This document shows positions 16,724-24,591 of a stretch of DNA of 64,000 bases, piece after piece; position 1 is the first letter of the stretch, and every line of letters begins with the position of its first letter. Source of the DNA: Clostridiales bacterium PH28_bin88 (GTDB taxonomy: Bacteria > Bacillota > PH28-bin88); assembly GCA_000987045.1 (NCBI GenBank), contig LAKY01000058.1, positions 155,463 to 219,462 of the forward strand, read 5' to 3'. The translations under genes and the position numbers were made by a program. The notes under the pieces are model-generated. The model had not been told where the DNA came from and searched no databases. It was given only the letters and a program-made list of their open reading frames with translations.

Positions 16724-16888
16724 TCGGTCGTCAGTCGTCGGTCAGCGGTCGTCGGGAGAAAACCGGTATCTGTCGTCAGTCGTCGGTCAGCAGGAATCGG
16801 GAGAAACACCAAAGTGGTCTATCTCCTGCTGCCTGACGACTGACGTCCGACGACCGAATTGGCCTGTTCCCTGACGACCGGCGACCGA
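16724..16888. repeat. GTCGTCGGTCAG-type heptamer repeat cluster
   Basis: Interrupted arrays of the 7-bp units TCGTCAG/TCGTCGG fill this spacer, first in one orientation (16727-16800) and then reverse complemented (CTGACGACTGACGTCCGACG, 16830-16890). The same unit recurs at 39932-39985, 41025-41042, 51100-51205 and 55102-55125. Confidence 0.75.
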
Positions 16889-16889
16889 A

Positions 16890-16985
16890 CTAAAGCAGCT
16901 CTTTTTTCACGAGCAAGTACAGCACACCCACTCCGAACACCACAAAGAACAGTACCGCGAGTCCTTCCCAGATCAACTCCCGCAA
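16890..16985 (-). CDS. 31-residue single-helix membrane peptide
   Basis: A TTG at 16985 follows AAAGGAG at 8-nt spacing. The peptide has a short polar start (LRELIWEG), one hydrophobic helix (LAVLFFVVFGVGVLYLLV) and a charged end KKELL. It is the sort of micro-protein usually missed. It is on the same strand as, and upstream of, the YetF-like gene. No function is recognised. Confidence 0.5.
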   Translation of the reverse strand: MRELIWEGLAVLFFVVFGVGVLYLLVKKELL

Positions 16986-17087
16986 CGTACTTACTCCTTT
17001 CTCCGCCACTTTACCCGGCAAGTTAAACTACCCGGCCCGTTTTGGACTACCTTATTATACCCGTAGAAAACCGGCGATATTTTTCTT

Positions 17088-17140
17088 ATAAAAAAACAAA
17101 TTACCCTGCGGCAGGCGGCATCGCCACCCCCACAGGGTCC
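17088..17140 (-). terminator. terminator after a gene remnant
   Basis: On the minus strand ACCCTG...CAGGGT encloses GGTGGC-GAT-GCCGCC, and the hairpin is followed by AATTTGTTTTTTT. It lies 30 bp after the stop of the fragment at 17171-17320, so that fragment is likely a true 3' gene end. Confidence 0.6.
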
Positions 17141-17170
17141 CTTTTACCAGGATGTCAAGAAAGTTCTTTT

Positions 17171-17320
17171 CTATTTGTTTTGCGCGACAGGTACCATGTT
17201 TTCACTCCGGCGTCGCAAGTACCAGTGCCCGGCCATTAATAGCGTCGCCAGCGCCAATCCTACCAGGTCCGTCTTGCCCTCGGGGATGAGGGCCAGGATA
17301 CTTCTTTTCGATGGACTTTA
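17171..17320 (-). pseudogene. 3' remnant of a membrane or surface protein
   Basis: About 43 codons with no start codon end in EGKTDLVGLALATLLMAGHW followed by YLRRRSENM, i.e. one transmembrane segment and a basic tail, then a stop and a terminator. The rest of the gene is absent; the toxin-antitoxin pair sits where it would continue. The tail layout is reminiscent of membrane-anchored surface proteins, but no family is recognised. Confidence 0.4.
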
Positions 17321-17608
17321 CTCGTTAAGCCAATATTTATCCTGCCTCTTATGTTTTACACCCATCACCCAAACTGTAGTGTGTTCTACCTCAAAAATCA
17401 ACGTCACATCATATTTACCCTGTCTAACCCAAAGCCCCATTAACTCTCCATAAGGTATTTGTTTCGCCGGAACAGTAGGCCAAAAGGAAAGCCGTCGTAA
17501 AGAATCTCGATAAATCGATTCTTTAATATTCGGTGGATATCCATACATGCGTGCCAACTCATCAAGCGCCCTCGGTGTCCAAACCACCCGATACAGTTTA
17601 TTGTTCAT
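17318..17608 (-). CDS. RelE/ParE-family toxin
   Basis: This 96-residue toxin shows the ParE/RelE pattern: VVWTPRALDELARMYGYPP, a central SLRRLSFWPTVPAKQIPYGE, then the strand-rich end GKYDVTLIFEVEHTTVWVMGVKHKR. RelE members cleave ribosome-bound mRNA and ParE members poison gyrase; which applies is not clear. It overlaps the antitoxin gene by 11 nt and has AAGGAGT before its ATG. The pair is AT-richer than its surroundings, which hints at acquisition. Confidence 0.82.
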   Translation of the reverse strand: MNNKLYRVVWTPRALDELARMYGYPPNIKESIYRDSLRRLSFWPTVPAKQIPYGELMGLWVRQGKYDVTLIFEVEHTTVWVMGVKHKRQDKYWLNE

Positions 17609-17858
17609 ACTCCTTGATCCTCTGCCGGAGGAATGTCAGTCCTTCTTGACCCGACAATCCAAAGCCTTCGGCTTTTTGCTTCCGGCTTTCCTCAACTTGA
17701 CGAATCAAGTCCCCATCCTGTGCCAAAGCCTCTACATCAATTTCTTCAGTACCTTCATCATTGTGTTTAATGGCCTGAAGGTATCCGAGTACCCGCTCAA
17801 GTTTTTTCTCAGGAAGATGGTCAACCTCGCTTTTAATTTTTTCACGAAGAGACCCCAT
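17598..17858 (-). CDS. antitoxin partner of the RelE/ParE toxin
   Basis: This 86-residue, highly charged protein consists mostly of helix (REKIKSEVDHLPEKKLERVL) and lies immediately upstream of and overlapping the toxin gene, the usual antitoxin-first order. No ribbon-helix-helix or Phd motif is evident, so the DNA-binding class is unassigned. The C-terminal half (IRQVEESRKQKAEGFGLS) is the likely toxin-wrapping part. Confidence 0.75.
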   Translation of the reverse strand: MGSLREKIKSEVDHLPEKKLERVLGYLQAIKHNDEGTEEIDVEALAQDGDLIRQVEESRKQKAEGFGLSGQEGLTFLRQRIKEYEQ

Positions 17859-17953
17859 AACAATACCCCCTCTCGCACCTGTTTATATGATAGCAAATTT
17901 GAGAACATCTTACCACCAAAATTCAAAATGCCTGGAGGAAGTGAGCCGTTTGG

Positions 17954-18628
17954 TTATTCCATCAGGCGCTTGAAGGTCTTGTAGTCTACCTCCCGGGCCT
18001 GGCACTGCAACCGGAAATAGTCCGGAGACGGGTAGAGGGAAAAGCGGGGTTTGCCGTCGTGGTCCAGGGGAAGGTCCGCCAGGTAACGCGCCACCCGCCG
18101 GTCTTCCCCGGCCACCCGGGCCAGGACCTCCTCCCTGCCCGGTACACCGGCCAACGCCAAGGCTACCGCCTCCCCGACCACTTCCCGCCTCACCAGCCGC
18201 CCGGCCGGGCTGGCGCCGAAGGACAGCAGCATCCCGGCAGCCTCTTCTCCGCCGATGGCCCCGATGGTCCAGACCGTCCCCCGTACCACCAGAGGGTCCC
18301 GGTCATACAGAAAAGGAGCGAGCAGGGGCACCGTCTCCGGCTCCTTCAGGCACTGCAAGACATCCAGGCAGCGCAGCCGGAACTCCTCGTCCCGCTCCTC
18401 CCGGAGATAATTGATCAGGTCCGGGATGATGGCCGGGTGGGCTACCCGGCAGAGGGTCGCCCATGCCCGGCTCCGTACCAGGTAGTCCGGGTGGCGGGTC
18501 CAGGCAAGCACCGCCCGGGCCGCCTCCTCCCCGGAGAGAGAGCCCGCCTGGCGTAGCAGGTCCACGCCCTTGTCTCTCACCGTGCAGTTCACGGCCAATT
18601 GTTTCAGCAATTCTCCAGCCTCAACCAA
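17954..18628 (-). CDS. HEAT-repeat protein, SOS-linked
   Basis: This protein of about 224 residues is built of HEAT-like helical repeats (HPDYLVRSRAWATLCRV, RDEEFRLRCLDVLQCL, DRDPLVVRGTVWTIGAIGG), a scaffold for protein contacts. The TTG start at 18628 overlaps the end of the upstream ComK-like gene by 8 nt, so translation is coupled and both share the LexA-box promoter at 19213-19241. A longer frame starts at 18685 but lies inside the upstream gene. No catalytic motif is visible. Confidence 0.7.
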   Translation of the reverse strand: MVEAGELLKQLAVNCTVRDKGVDLLRQAGSLSGEEAARAVLAWTRHPDYLVRSRAWATLCRVAHPAIIPDLINYLREERDEEFRLRCLDVLQCLKEPETVPLLAPFLYDRDPLVVRGTVWTIGAIGGEEAAGMLLSFGASPAGRLVRREVVGEAVALALAGVPGREEVLARVAGEDRRVARYLADLPLDHDGKPRFSLYPSPDYFRLQCQAREVDYKTFKRLME

Positions 18629-19193
18629 GGTTGACCACCCGCTTTCCTTCGGTTGACCACAGGCACCAACCGCAAGACGGCTCACTCAGCCTGTCACCCG
18701 GATCGCTGGAAACCAGGTATAGCCCCCAGAAAGCCTTCTTTAGAATCTCAGCGTCGGTCAGCATCCGGCGGATACCCTCTACCCCCTGAAGGCAAAGCAA
18801 GGAGGACCGGTCGTCAAAAAACACCCGGGTACGCTCACGGTGATCTGGCGATGCTTCGTAGATCACTACCCGGGACTGAACCAGATACCCGCTCACACAG
18901 GATCTTTTCCTGCCGGGCAACTCCGCGGTGACCGGCAGCAGCATGAATTCCCGCTGCAGCGGCAGGGGAAGTGGGCCAGGCCGCTGCATTAGCATGGCGC
19001 ACTGCCGGGATATCTCCTCCAGGTCCTTACCGAACCCCGCGGCCAGTTCCTCAAGGACCTGCGCCACAGGGCGGCTGTCCGTCAACTTTTCCTTGCCGGT
19101 AAGCCAGACGTCCGTTCCCACGGTCCCGGAAACCGTCTCTACCGGCCAGATGGCCTTGATGTCCCGCCAAACCTCAATTAATGGCACCGCCAT
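18621..19193 (-). CDS. ComK-like protein under an SOS-type promoter (paralogue 1)
   Basis: This 190-residue protein is paralogous to the product of 51087-51788: both share a WRDI box near the N-terminus, an FMLLPV/MVLIPV strand, a GYLV/GYAV strand and a VFFDD/VFADG turn followed by an L-x5-7-R helix. That order recalls ComK (FLFPT, CGWIS, VTFSNG, then a helix), the competence master regulator, but similarity is remote and no alignment was possible. ATG at 19193 follows GGGAGGGA. The HEAT-repeat gene overlaps its 3' end. Confidence 0.5.
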   Translation of the reverse strand: MAVPLIEVWRDIKAIWPVETVSGTVGTDVWLTGKEKLTDSRPVAQVLEELAAGFGKDLEEISRQCAMLMQRPGPLPLPLQREFMLLPVTAELPGRKRSCVSGYLVQSRVVIYEASPDHRERTRVFFDDRSSLLCLQGVEGIRRMLTDAEILKKAFWGLYLVSSDPGDRLSEPSCGWCLWSTEGKRVVNLG

Positions 19194-19212
19194 AAAATCC
19201 CTCCCTGATATC

Positions 19213-19241
19213 ATTTTACAGAACATATGTTCTCTTGTCAA
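19213..19241 (-). promoter_or_regulatory. sigma-A promoter with LexA (SOS) box in the spacer
   Basis: Minus-strand -35 TTGACA (19241-19236), 17-bp spacer and -10 TAAAAT (19218-19213). The spacer contains GAACATATGTTC (19221-19232), a perfect palindrome and exact match to the Gram-positive LexA/DinR core GAAC-N4-GTTC. Repressor bound there would block polymerase. The ribosome-binding site starts about 7 bp after the -10. Confidence 0.85.
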
Positions 19242-19290
19242 CAGGACGGAACATCCGGGGGCAATGCGGCGCCATCAATCCCTTGGTCTT

Positions 19291-20502
19291 TTATAGCATC
19301 TTTTTGGCCAACAGTTTGATTCCTCCCAAGGAGTAGAGGTACCTCACCGGGACCATTTCCTTGGCCAGGGCAGCGGTAAGTCCCTTGGCCCGTACGGTCT
19401 TGATCATACCGATACCCTTGCCCGGGCCCAGGGAAGCCAGTACACCCACCGATTGGGGGCGAAACCTCTTCTTGGGCAGGCCCTTCATGTCGGCGTAGAT
19501 GTTGTAGGCTGCCACCTTGCCCTGGGCAATGGCAAGTTGGGCATTGGGAGCCAACGGTCGCCCGCTTTCCGGGTCAACAGTAAAGGCGGAGTCCCCGGTG
19601 ACATAGATGCGGGGGTCGTCCACCGACTGCAGGTACTCGTTTACTACCGCCCGGCCCCGCCCCTGGACGGTCAGTCCCGCCTCGGCCATCAACGGGTTGC
19701 CGCGGATGCCGCCGGCCCAGATCACCGTCTGGGTGGGGATTACCTCCCCGCTCCCCAGGCGCACCTCTGTGTCCTTCACCCTGGCTATCCGGGTGCCGGT
19801 CACGAAACGCACCCCCTTCTCTCCCAGCAGGTTCCGGGCGTATTCCACCAGGTCCGGGGCAAAGCCGGGCAGGATGTCCTCCGACGCCTCCACGTTGATG
19901 ATCCTTACTTCCAAGGGGTCGACGTCGTACCGGCGGCAAAGTTCCGGTACCCAGTCCGCCAACTCCCCGGCCACCTCCACCCCCGTAAGACCCGCTCCGC
20001 CGATGACAAAAGTGAGCAACCCGTTTCGTTCCCAGGGGTCGACCACGTTTTTGAACCTGGCAAACATGCCCTCGATATGGGTCCGTACCATGCGGGCGGT
20101 GTTCAGGCTGCGCAGGGTAAGGGCATGCTCCTTGAGCCCCGGAATGTCGAAAAACTCCGGCAGGCTTCCCAGGGAAACGACCAGGTAGTCGTATCCGTGG
20201 GCGCCGCCCTCTGTCTCCACCTGCCGGCGGTTCCGGTCCAGGCGGGTCACCGTATCTTTTACCAGGCGGATATCCCGCCCGCCCAGGATCTCGGCCAGGG
20301 GGATACGCACGTCCTCGTCGCCGGTATCTCCCCGGGCCGCCGACTCATGGAGCCGGGTGATGAACTGGTGGTAGTTATGCTTGTTGATGAGGGTGATCTC
20401 CTTCCCCGGGTGCCTGACCCCCAGCAACCGGTCCAGTTCCATGGCCGCCCTTAAGCCGGCGTACCCTGCTCCGAGAATAACTGTTCTGGTCCTGCCTTCC
20501 AT
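19291..20502 (-). CDS. ndh: type II NADH dehydrogenase-like FAD oxidoreductase
   Basis: This 403-residue two-dinucleotide-binding flavoprotein begins with the FAD motif VILGAGYAGLRAAMEL, has a second NAD(P) motif VIGGAGLTGVEVAGELADW near 170, and the C-terminal FAD motif RIYVTGDSA. Layout and length fit NDH-2, a peripheral membrane enzyme passing electrons from NADH to quinone without proton pumping. The C-terminal basic amphipathic stretch (MIKTVRAKGLTAALAKEMVP) fits membrane attachment. It could be a related quinone or sulfide-type oxidoreductase, but no redox-active Cys pair is seen. It stands alone. Confidence 0.88.
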   Translation of the reverse strand: MEGRTRTVILGAGYAGLRAAMELDRLLGVRHPGKEITLINKHNYHQFITRLHESAARGDTGDEDVRIPLAEILGGRDIRLVKDTVTRLDRNRRQVETEGGAHGYDYLVVSLGSLPEFFDIPGLKEHALTLRSLNTARMVRTHIEGMFARFKNVVDPWERNGLLTFVIGGAGLTGVEVAGELADWVPELCRRYDVDPLEVRIINVEASEDILPGFAPDLVEYARNLLGEKGVRFVTGTRIARVKDTEVRLGSGEVIPTQTVIWAGGIRGNPLMAEAGLTVQGRGRAVVNEYLQSVDDPRIYVTGDSAFTVDPESGRPLAPNAQLAIAQGKVAAYNIYADMKGLPKKRFRPQSVGVLASLGPGKGIGMIKTVRAKGLTAALAKEMVPVRYLYSLGGIKLLAKKML

Positions 20503-20659
20503 TGGCCTGCTCCTTTCCTACTTACTGAGGTTAATTTTTCCGAGCAGGCGAAAAATATGATAAAAGAAAACAGGGCCGGTTGCCGGTTCCCCCGGCGTCG
20601 CGGCCCATCATAAAGGCATTGAATACAATTTCAAAAGGTATTTTCACGAGCACCCTTCT

Positions 20660-21331
20660 TTATCCAAACAACAGCCCCCAACCCGAGTAGATAAAATACC
20701 CCGCCAGGGCTATTAAAAATACGCCGCATGTCATCAGGACCCCCCGGTAGACCCGGTCAGAAACAAAACGCTTACCCGTCGCCACCAGCACCGCGACCAG
20801 GATGTACCAGGAAAAGTCCGCCGTGATGTGCCCCAGGTAAAAGGACACCACTCCCAGCGGCCCGTTTTCCAGGGCAAAGATAACGTATCCCGCACCGATG
20901 GTTGCCCACCACAGCAGCCAGTACGGGTTGGATACGGTGCCCACAATACCCGCTATGGGAATAGTGTACCGCCCGGCGCTTGTCTTGCCGGCTTCCGCCG
21001 CAGCGGACTCCGTATTCTTGATCCCCTCCAGGGAGACCTCTCCCCGGCGGGCGCTACTGGCGGTCTGGTAACCCATCCATGCCAGCACCAACCCGCCCAG
21101 CACCCCGATGGTCCCGGCCACACCCCCCTGCGCCAGTACCGACTGCAGGCTCGTGGTCAATAAAATCACCAATACCAGTTCCAGCACTGCATGGCCTGAT
21201 ATCAGTAAGGGACCTGCCACCCAACCGCGCTTGGCGGATTCTCCCACCGTCACCACCAGTAAAGACCCGGGCATCATGGCGCCGGTAAGCCCTACCACCA
21301 GCGCCGTGATAAAAATACCTGCCAACCCCAT
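20660..21331 (-). CDS. LysE-family transporter
   Basis: This protein of about 223 residues has six predicted helices and the LysE/RhtB signature GAMMPGSLLVVTVGESAKRGW at the N-terminus. A cytoplasmic loop rich in charged residues follows helix 3 (SSARRGEVSLEGIKN), and VSNPYWLLWWATIG opens the second half. The family exports amino acids or other small solutes. The ATG at 21331 is preferred because it begins right before the first helix; a frame start at 21361 adds ten polar residues. No regulator is adjacent. Confidence 0.85.
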   Translation of the reverse strand: MGLAGIFITALVVGLTGAMMPGSLLVVTVGESAKRGWVAGPLLISGHAVLELVLVILLTTSLQSVLAQGGVAGTIGVLGGLVLAWMGYQTASSARRGEVSLEGIKNTESAAAEAGKTSAGRYTIPIAGIVGTVSNPYWLLWWATIGAGYVIFALENGPLGVVSFYLGHITADFSWYILVAVLVATGKRFVSDRVYRGVLMTCGVFLIALAGYFIYSGWGLLFG

Positions 21332-21510
21332 CCTACCCGGGCGGGTTAGACCGCCCGCCACCTCCCACCCATTTAATCTAAAGCTTTTGATTGGTACGCA
21401 TTAAAATTCAACCTTCCCGGGTTAAATCCCTTCCTGACTTGTAAAAATCGGGCCATTTGTCCCGGGTTCCACAAGTTAGCTAGAGGGAATCGTCCGGAAG
21501 TCAAAGTTTA

Positions 21511-21535
21511 AAAAAAAGACGCCCGGACAGGGCAT
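21511..21535 (-). terminator. terminator of the SH3-domain gene
   Basis: GATGCCC-TGTC-GGGCGTC (one G-T pair) followed by eight T on the minus strand, about 28 bp after the stop at 21563. Confidence 0.8.
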
Positions 21536-21562
21536 CTCCCAGTGTGTCAATCTCCGGCATGG

Positions 21563-22072
21563 CTAAGGTTCGATTTTCAGCAGCGTCCCCAGCATCCAGC
21601 CGGTCTTGCCGTCTTCCGTCTTGATCTTGAACCACCCGTTTTGCTCCTCCAACACCGTTACTTTCGCTCCCTGGGGTAGGGTAACAACCCTGGCGTAGCT
21701 GGTATCGGGTCCGGTGCGAACGTTGGCGGAACTCGCGGTTACCGTGGCCTGTGTGACTTTGGGCTGCTGGGGTTGGGGCGTCGGCTGGGGCAGGGGGGTG
21801 TTAGTACCCTGCTGGGCTTCCAGCACGGCAATCACCCGCGTCAGTTCCTCGATCCGGGCCTGCAGGCCGGCTACCTGGCCCTGCAGGGAGGAGGTCGCCT
21901 CCGCTACCGCCTTCTCCACATAACTCTGAGACACCACCGGGTCCCCGGCGGAACCGGGCACCGGCGCCTGGCCGCCCGGCTGGGCCTCCACAGCCCGTCC
22001 CGCCGCATAACCCAGCAAGAAGAGGGCCATGATTCCAGAAAAGAATGCTACCTTGCGTATCAATGCTATCAT
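21563..22072 (-). CDS. membrane-anchored bacterial SH3 domain protein
   Basis: This 169-residue protein has one N-terminal hydrophobic segment (FFSGIMALFLLGYAAG), a coiled-coil region (VEKAVAEATSSLQGQVAGLQ), a Pro/Gln-rich linker, and a C-terminal SH3b domain with the diagnostic SANVRTGPDTSYARV, VTVLEEQNGWFKIK and GKTGWMLG. It should sit outside the membrane and contact cell-wall peptides or glycans. It is a single gene with its own terminator. Confidence 0.85.
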   Translation of the reverse strand: MIALIRKVAFFSGIMALFLLGYAAGRAVEAQPGGQAPVPGSAGDPVVSQSYVEKAVAEATSSLQGQVAGLQARIEELTRVIAVLEAQQGTNTPLPQPTPQPQQPKVTQATVTASSANVRTGPDTSYARVVTLPQGAKVTVLEEQNGWFKIKTEDGKTGWMLGTLLKIEP

Positions 22073-22101
22073 CCCCTGCTGTTAGAGAACTGTGTAATAT
22101 T

Positions 22102-22386
22102 TTATATTTTCCTTACTTCCCTACCAAACCAATGAACATATCCACAACGAGTGCATATCAACGTCGTTGCTGATTGATTCAACCAGTCTAAGTCAAGAAA
22201 AGTTAACCCTCTAGTATTTAATAAAGCATTTCCCTTATGGAAAAAATCGTTTTTACAGTGACCACAAATGACTTGAATACCATTTTCCGATTCGTATTTG
22301 TCTCCTCTAGCCTCTTCTTCCATCTTTTTTAGGTTTTCTTCCCCTTGTTTTCTCAGTCTCTCAAGTTCTTCTTTATTATAGTACAT
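22102..22386 (-). CDS. small zinc-ribbon protein, AT-rich
   Basis: This 94-residue protein has a charged helical N-terminus (EELERLRKQGEENLKKMEEE) and a zinc ribbon formed by CGHC near residue 41 and CTRCGYVHWFGRE near residue 78. GGGAGGAAGG precedes the ATG. Base composition is clearly lower in GC than the flanking genes, suggesting a separate origin. Proteins of this build are usually annotated as uncharacterised nucleic-acid-binding proteins; function unknown. Confidence 0.7.
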   Translation of the reverse strand: MYYNKEELERLRKQGEENLKKMEEEARGDKYESENGIQVICGHCKNDFFHKGNALLNTRGLTFLDLDWLNQSATTLICTRCGYVHWFGREVRKI

Positions 22387-22479
22387 CTAACGTGACCTTC
22401 CTCCCAACGTAAAAAACTAAAGGCGGGCCCCAAGAAGCCGCGCCCCGATTGGATTCTTGCTCCCGCAAAAAGCACCCTT

Positions 22480-23550
22480 TTAAGCCCGGAAGAATTCCTT
22501 CTGCTGCTCCTCCCGCTTGAGGCGCTGCCCCCTCAGCGACACCCCCCGCACAACGCCCACCTTGTTAGCCCCCAGCAGGATGAGGGCGGTGAGGCCGGTG
22601 AGCATTAAAACGCTCTGGTCGGTGGTCAGTCTCGTGAGCAGCACCGCGCTGATGCCCAGGCAGATGTTCACCAGGTAGATCACCAGCACCGTCTGGCGGT
22701 GGGAAAGCCCCATGTCCAGCAGGCAGTGGTGCAGGTGGTGCTTATCCGCCTCGAAGATGGGCTTGCGGTTAAAGAAGCGCCGCACGATGGCAAAGAAGGT
22801 GTCCATGATGGGGATACCCAGGATCACCACCGGGATGAACAGGGAGATCACCGTCGCTCCCTTGGTCAGGCCCATGATGGCCAGCGCCGCCAGGTTGAAC
22901 CCCAAGAACATGGCCCCGCTGTCCCCCATGAATATCTGGGCGGGATTAAAGTTGTACCGGATAAAGCCCAGGACGCTTACCGCCAGGATCAGGGCAACAC
23001 CGGAGGCCAGCACCTGTCCTTCCAGCCATGCTATTACCGCCATGGTCACCGCTGCGATGGCCGCCGTCCCGGCCGCCAGCCCGTCCAGGCCATCAATGAG
23101 GTTGAGGGCGTTGGTCATGCCGATCACCCACAGCAACGTCACCGGGATGCCCCACCGGCCCGGGAAAAACATATCGCCAAAGGGGTTGGTGATAAACTTG
23201 ACCTGAATCCCGAAACCCACCAGTACCAGGGCTGCCAGCACCTGCCCCAGGAGCTTCACCCTTGGTGAAAGTCCCTTGATGTCGTCTACCACCCCTACCA
23301 GGGTAATCAGAGTACCCCCCAGGAGCAGGCCCCACATGGAACGGGTAAGGGGCTGGGTCAGCAGAACCACCACAGTAAAGCCCAGGTAAATGGCCAACCC
23401 CCCTAGCCGGGGCATCAGCCGGGCGTGAACCTTACGTTCATTGGGAGCATCCACGGCCCCCACCCGGATAGCGAGTTTCTTGATCTGCGGAGTAAGCAGG
23501 TATACAACCGTAAAGGCGGCCAGCAGGGCTGCCGGGATACTGGACAGCAA
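22480..23550 (-). CDS. wecA: undecaprenyl-phosphate sugar-1-phosphate transferase (WecA/TagO/MraY superfamily)
   Basis: This 356-residue polytopic protein has about ten helices. Cytoplasmic loops carry DAPNERKVHARLMPRLGG, the DD pair in GVVDDIKGLSP, the N-L-I-D-G-L-D motif NALNLIDGLDGLAAG and the loop FMGDSGAMFLGFNLA, with HHLHHCLLD near the C-terminus. It attaches a sugar phosphate (probably GlcNAc-1-P) to the lipid carrier, the first step for secondary wall polymers. The HHLHH loop argues for the WecA/TagO branch over MraY. TTG start behind AAGGAGTGGAG. Confidence 0.9.
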   Translation of the reverse strand: MLSSIPAALLAAFTVVYLLTPQIKKLAIRVGAVDAPNERKVHARLMPRLGGLAIYLGFTVVVLLTQPLTRSMWGLLLGGTLITLVGVVDDIKGLSPRVKLLGQVLAALVLVGFGIQVKFITNPFGDMFFPGRWGIPVTLLWVIGMTNALNLIDGLDGLAAGTAAIAAVTMAVIAWLEGQVLASGVALILAVSVLGFIRYNFNPAQIFMGDSGAMFLGFNLAALAIMGLTKGATVISLFIPVVILGIPIMDTFFAIVRRFFNRKPIFEADKHHLHHCLLDMGLSHRQTVLVIYLVNICLGISAVLLTRLTTDQSVLMLTGLTALILLGANKVGVVRGVSLRGQRLKREEQQKEFFRA

Positions 23551-23674
23551 CGTTCTCCACTCCTTCTAAAGGGCCTTGAAATGCGCACCATTACTATTTT
23601 AATGGAAAAAGAAGCCAAATACAACCATAATCGTTTTTATCACTTAAATAATTTTTAAGTACTTTTCTTTTCTG

Positions 23675-24100
23675 CTACTTCTCTATAGCAAACAGCAGTT
23701 CTCCCTCGGCTGCCAGGGTATCCCCCACATAAGCCCTGGCCTGTCCCTTGCCGATTCCGCCGCGTAGTTTCAGGATCTCCACCTCCATGCGCAGCTGGTC
23801 ACCGGGAACCACCGGCCGCCGGAACCGCACATTGTCCACCCCGGCAAACAGGGCGATTTTTCCCTGGTACTCGGGTAGCTGCAACAATGCCACCGCCCCC
23901 ACCTGGGCCATGGCCTCGAGGATCAGTACTCCCGGCATTACCGGGTGACCGGGAAAATGCCCCTGAAAAAAGGGTTCGTTAGCTGACACGTTTTTTTGTC
24001 CCACTGCCCGCTTACCCGCTTCTACTTCAAGGATACGGTCCACCAGCAAGAAGGGGTAGCGGTGGGGAATGATGGCCTGAATGGCCTCGATGTCCAGCAC
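23675..24100 (-). CDS. fabZ: 3-hydroxyacyl-ACP dehydratase FabZ
   Basis: This 141-residue hotdog-fold enzyme of type II fatty-acid synthesis has catalytic His in [13 protein letters not shown] and Glu in [12 protein letters not shown], and starts with the typical [17 protein letters not shown]. The GTG at 24100 follows ACGAGGTG. The frame remains open far upstream to 24256, but that part is the translated composite repeat element. The gene is isolated from other fab genes here. Confidence 0.95.
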   Translation of the reverse strand: MLDIEAIQAIIPHRYPFLLVDRILEVEAGKRAVGQKNVSANEPFFQGHFPGHPVMPGVLILEAMAQVGAVALLQLPEYQGKIALFAGVDNVRFRRPVVPGDQLRMEVEILKLRGGIGKGQARAYVGDTLAAEGELLFAIEK

Positions 24101-24115
24101 TTTGCGGCACCTCGT

Positions 24116-24256
24116 TTCAAGAGGCAGGAGGCAAGACGCAGGAGGCAGGACTACTTGTGGGAATTGGCTTCGCCCATTCCATCCTATACCTATCTTCCTG
24201 TTTCTTACTTCGTACCTGTTATTTCCTGTTACTGGCTTCTGACTTCTGACCTCCAA
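24116..24256. repeat. composite inverted heptamer element, copy 1
   Basis: Left arm: AGGCAGG-type heptamers (24120-24150). Centre: hairpin GGAATTGGC-TTCG-CCCATTCC (24160-24180). Right arm: TTCCTGTTTC and CTTCTGACTTCTGAC units in reverse orientation. It sits directly upstream of fabZ. Copies 2 and 3 are at 49066-49211 and 41045-41195. Confidence 0.7.
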
Positions 24257-24371
24257 GTAGACAGGTCTCTACCATTGAGCGAGTTGATAAACTAGCATAA
24301 AAGACATTCGACAAAAACAGGTGGAATCCTCCAGCACAAGCTTTGCCGCTTTGTAGTAAACTTAGACCTCA

Positions 24372-24591
24372 ATGCCAGAACCATTTCGGGAGTTGTTCTC
24401 CCCGTCCAATATGAGCGCTTTTGCAGCTGAGGCTATGCGGGAATACGTGGCAAAAGCCAAAACCCGCAAAGCCCTGGAGGACAGCGCCGGTGCATGGAGT
24501 GATGAGGAACACCCCGATCTGATGACGCCGGAAAATGTGGAACTGTACGTCCGGGAGGTGCGGGAACACTGGCAACCGAAATACTGCAGCG
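24372..24591 (+). pseudogene. remnant of a CopG/VapB-like antitoxin
   Basis: The plus-strand frame reads PEPFRELFSPSNMSAFAAEA, then REYVAKAKTRKALEDSAGAW, DEEHPDLMTPENVELYVRE. This matches the helical and C-terminal part of ribbon-helix-helix antitoxins that end in a DEDHP-type motif. The N-terminal DNA-binding strand is missing (in-frame TAG three codons before the ATG), the start has no ribosome-binding site, and the frame runs on into the 3' end of murJ. No toxin gene follows. Probably a decayed orphan. Confidence 0.45.

Noticed and set aside
19194-19241. Upstream starts giving MTREHMF or MTTEHMF N-termini for the two ComK-like proteins
   Set aside because: These codons are the LexA box and promoter elements themselves; good ribosome-binding sites lie downstream at 19199-19206 and 51797-51805.
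24102-24256. N-terminal extension of FabZ
   Set aside because: The 52 extra codons translate the composite repeat element; GTG 24100 has a ribosome-binding site and the family start.
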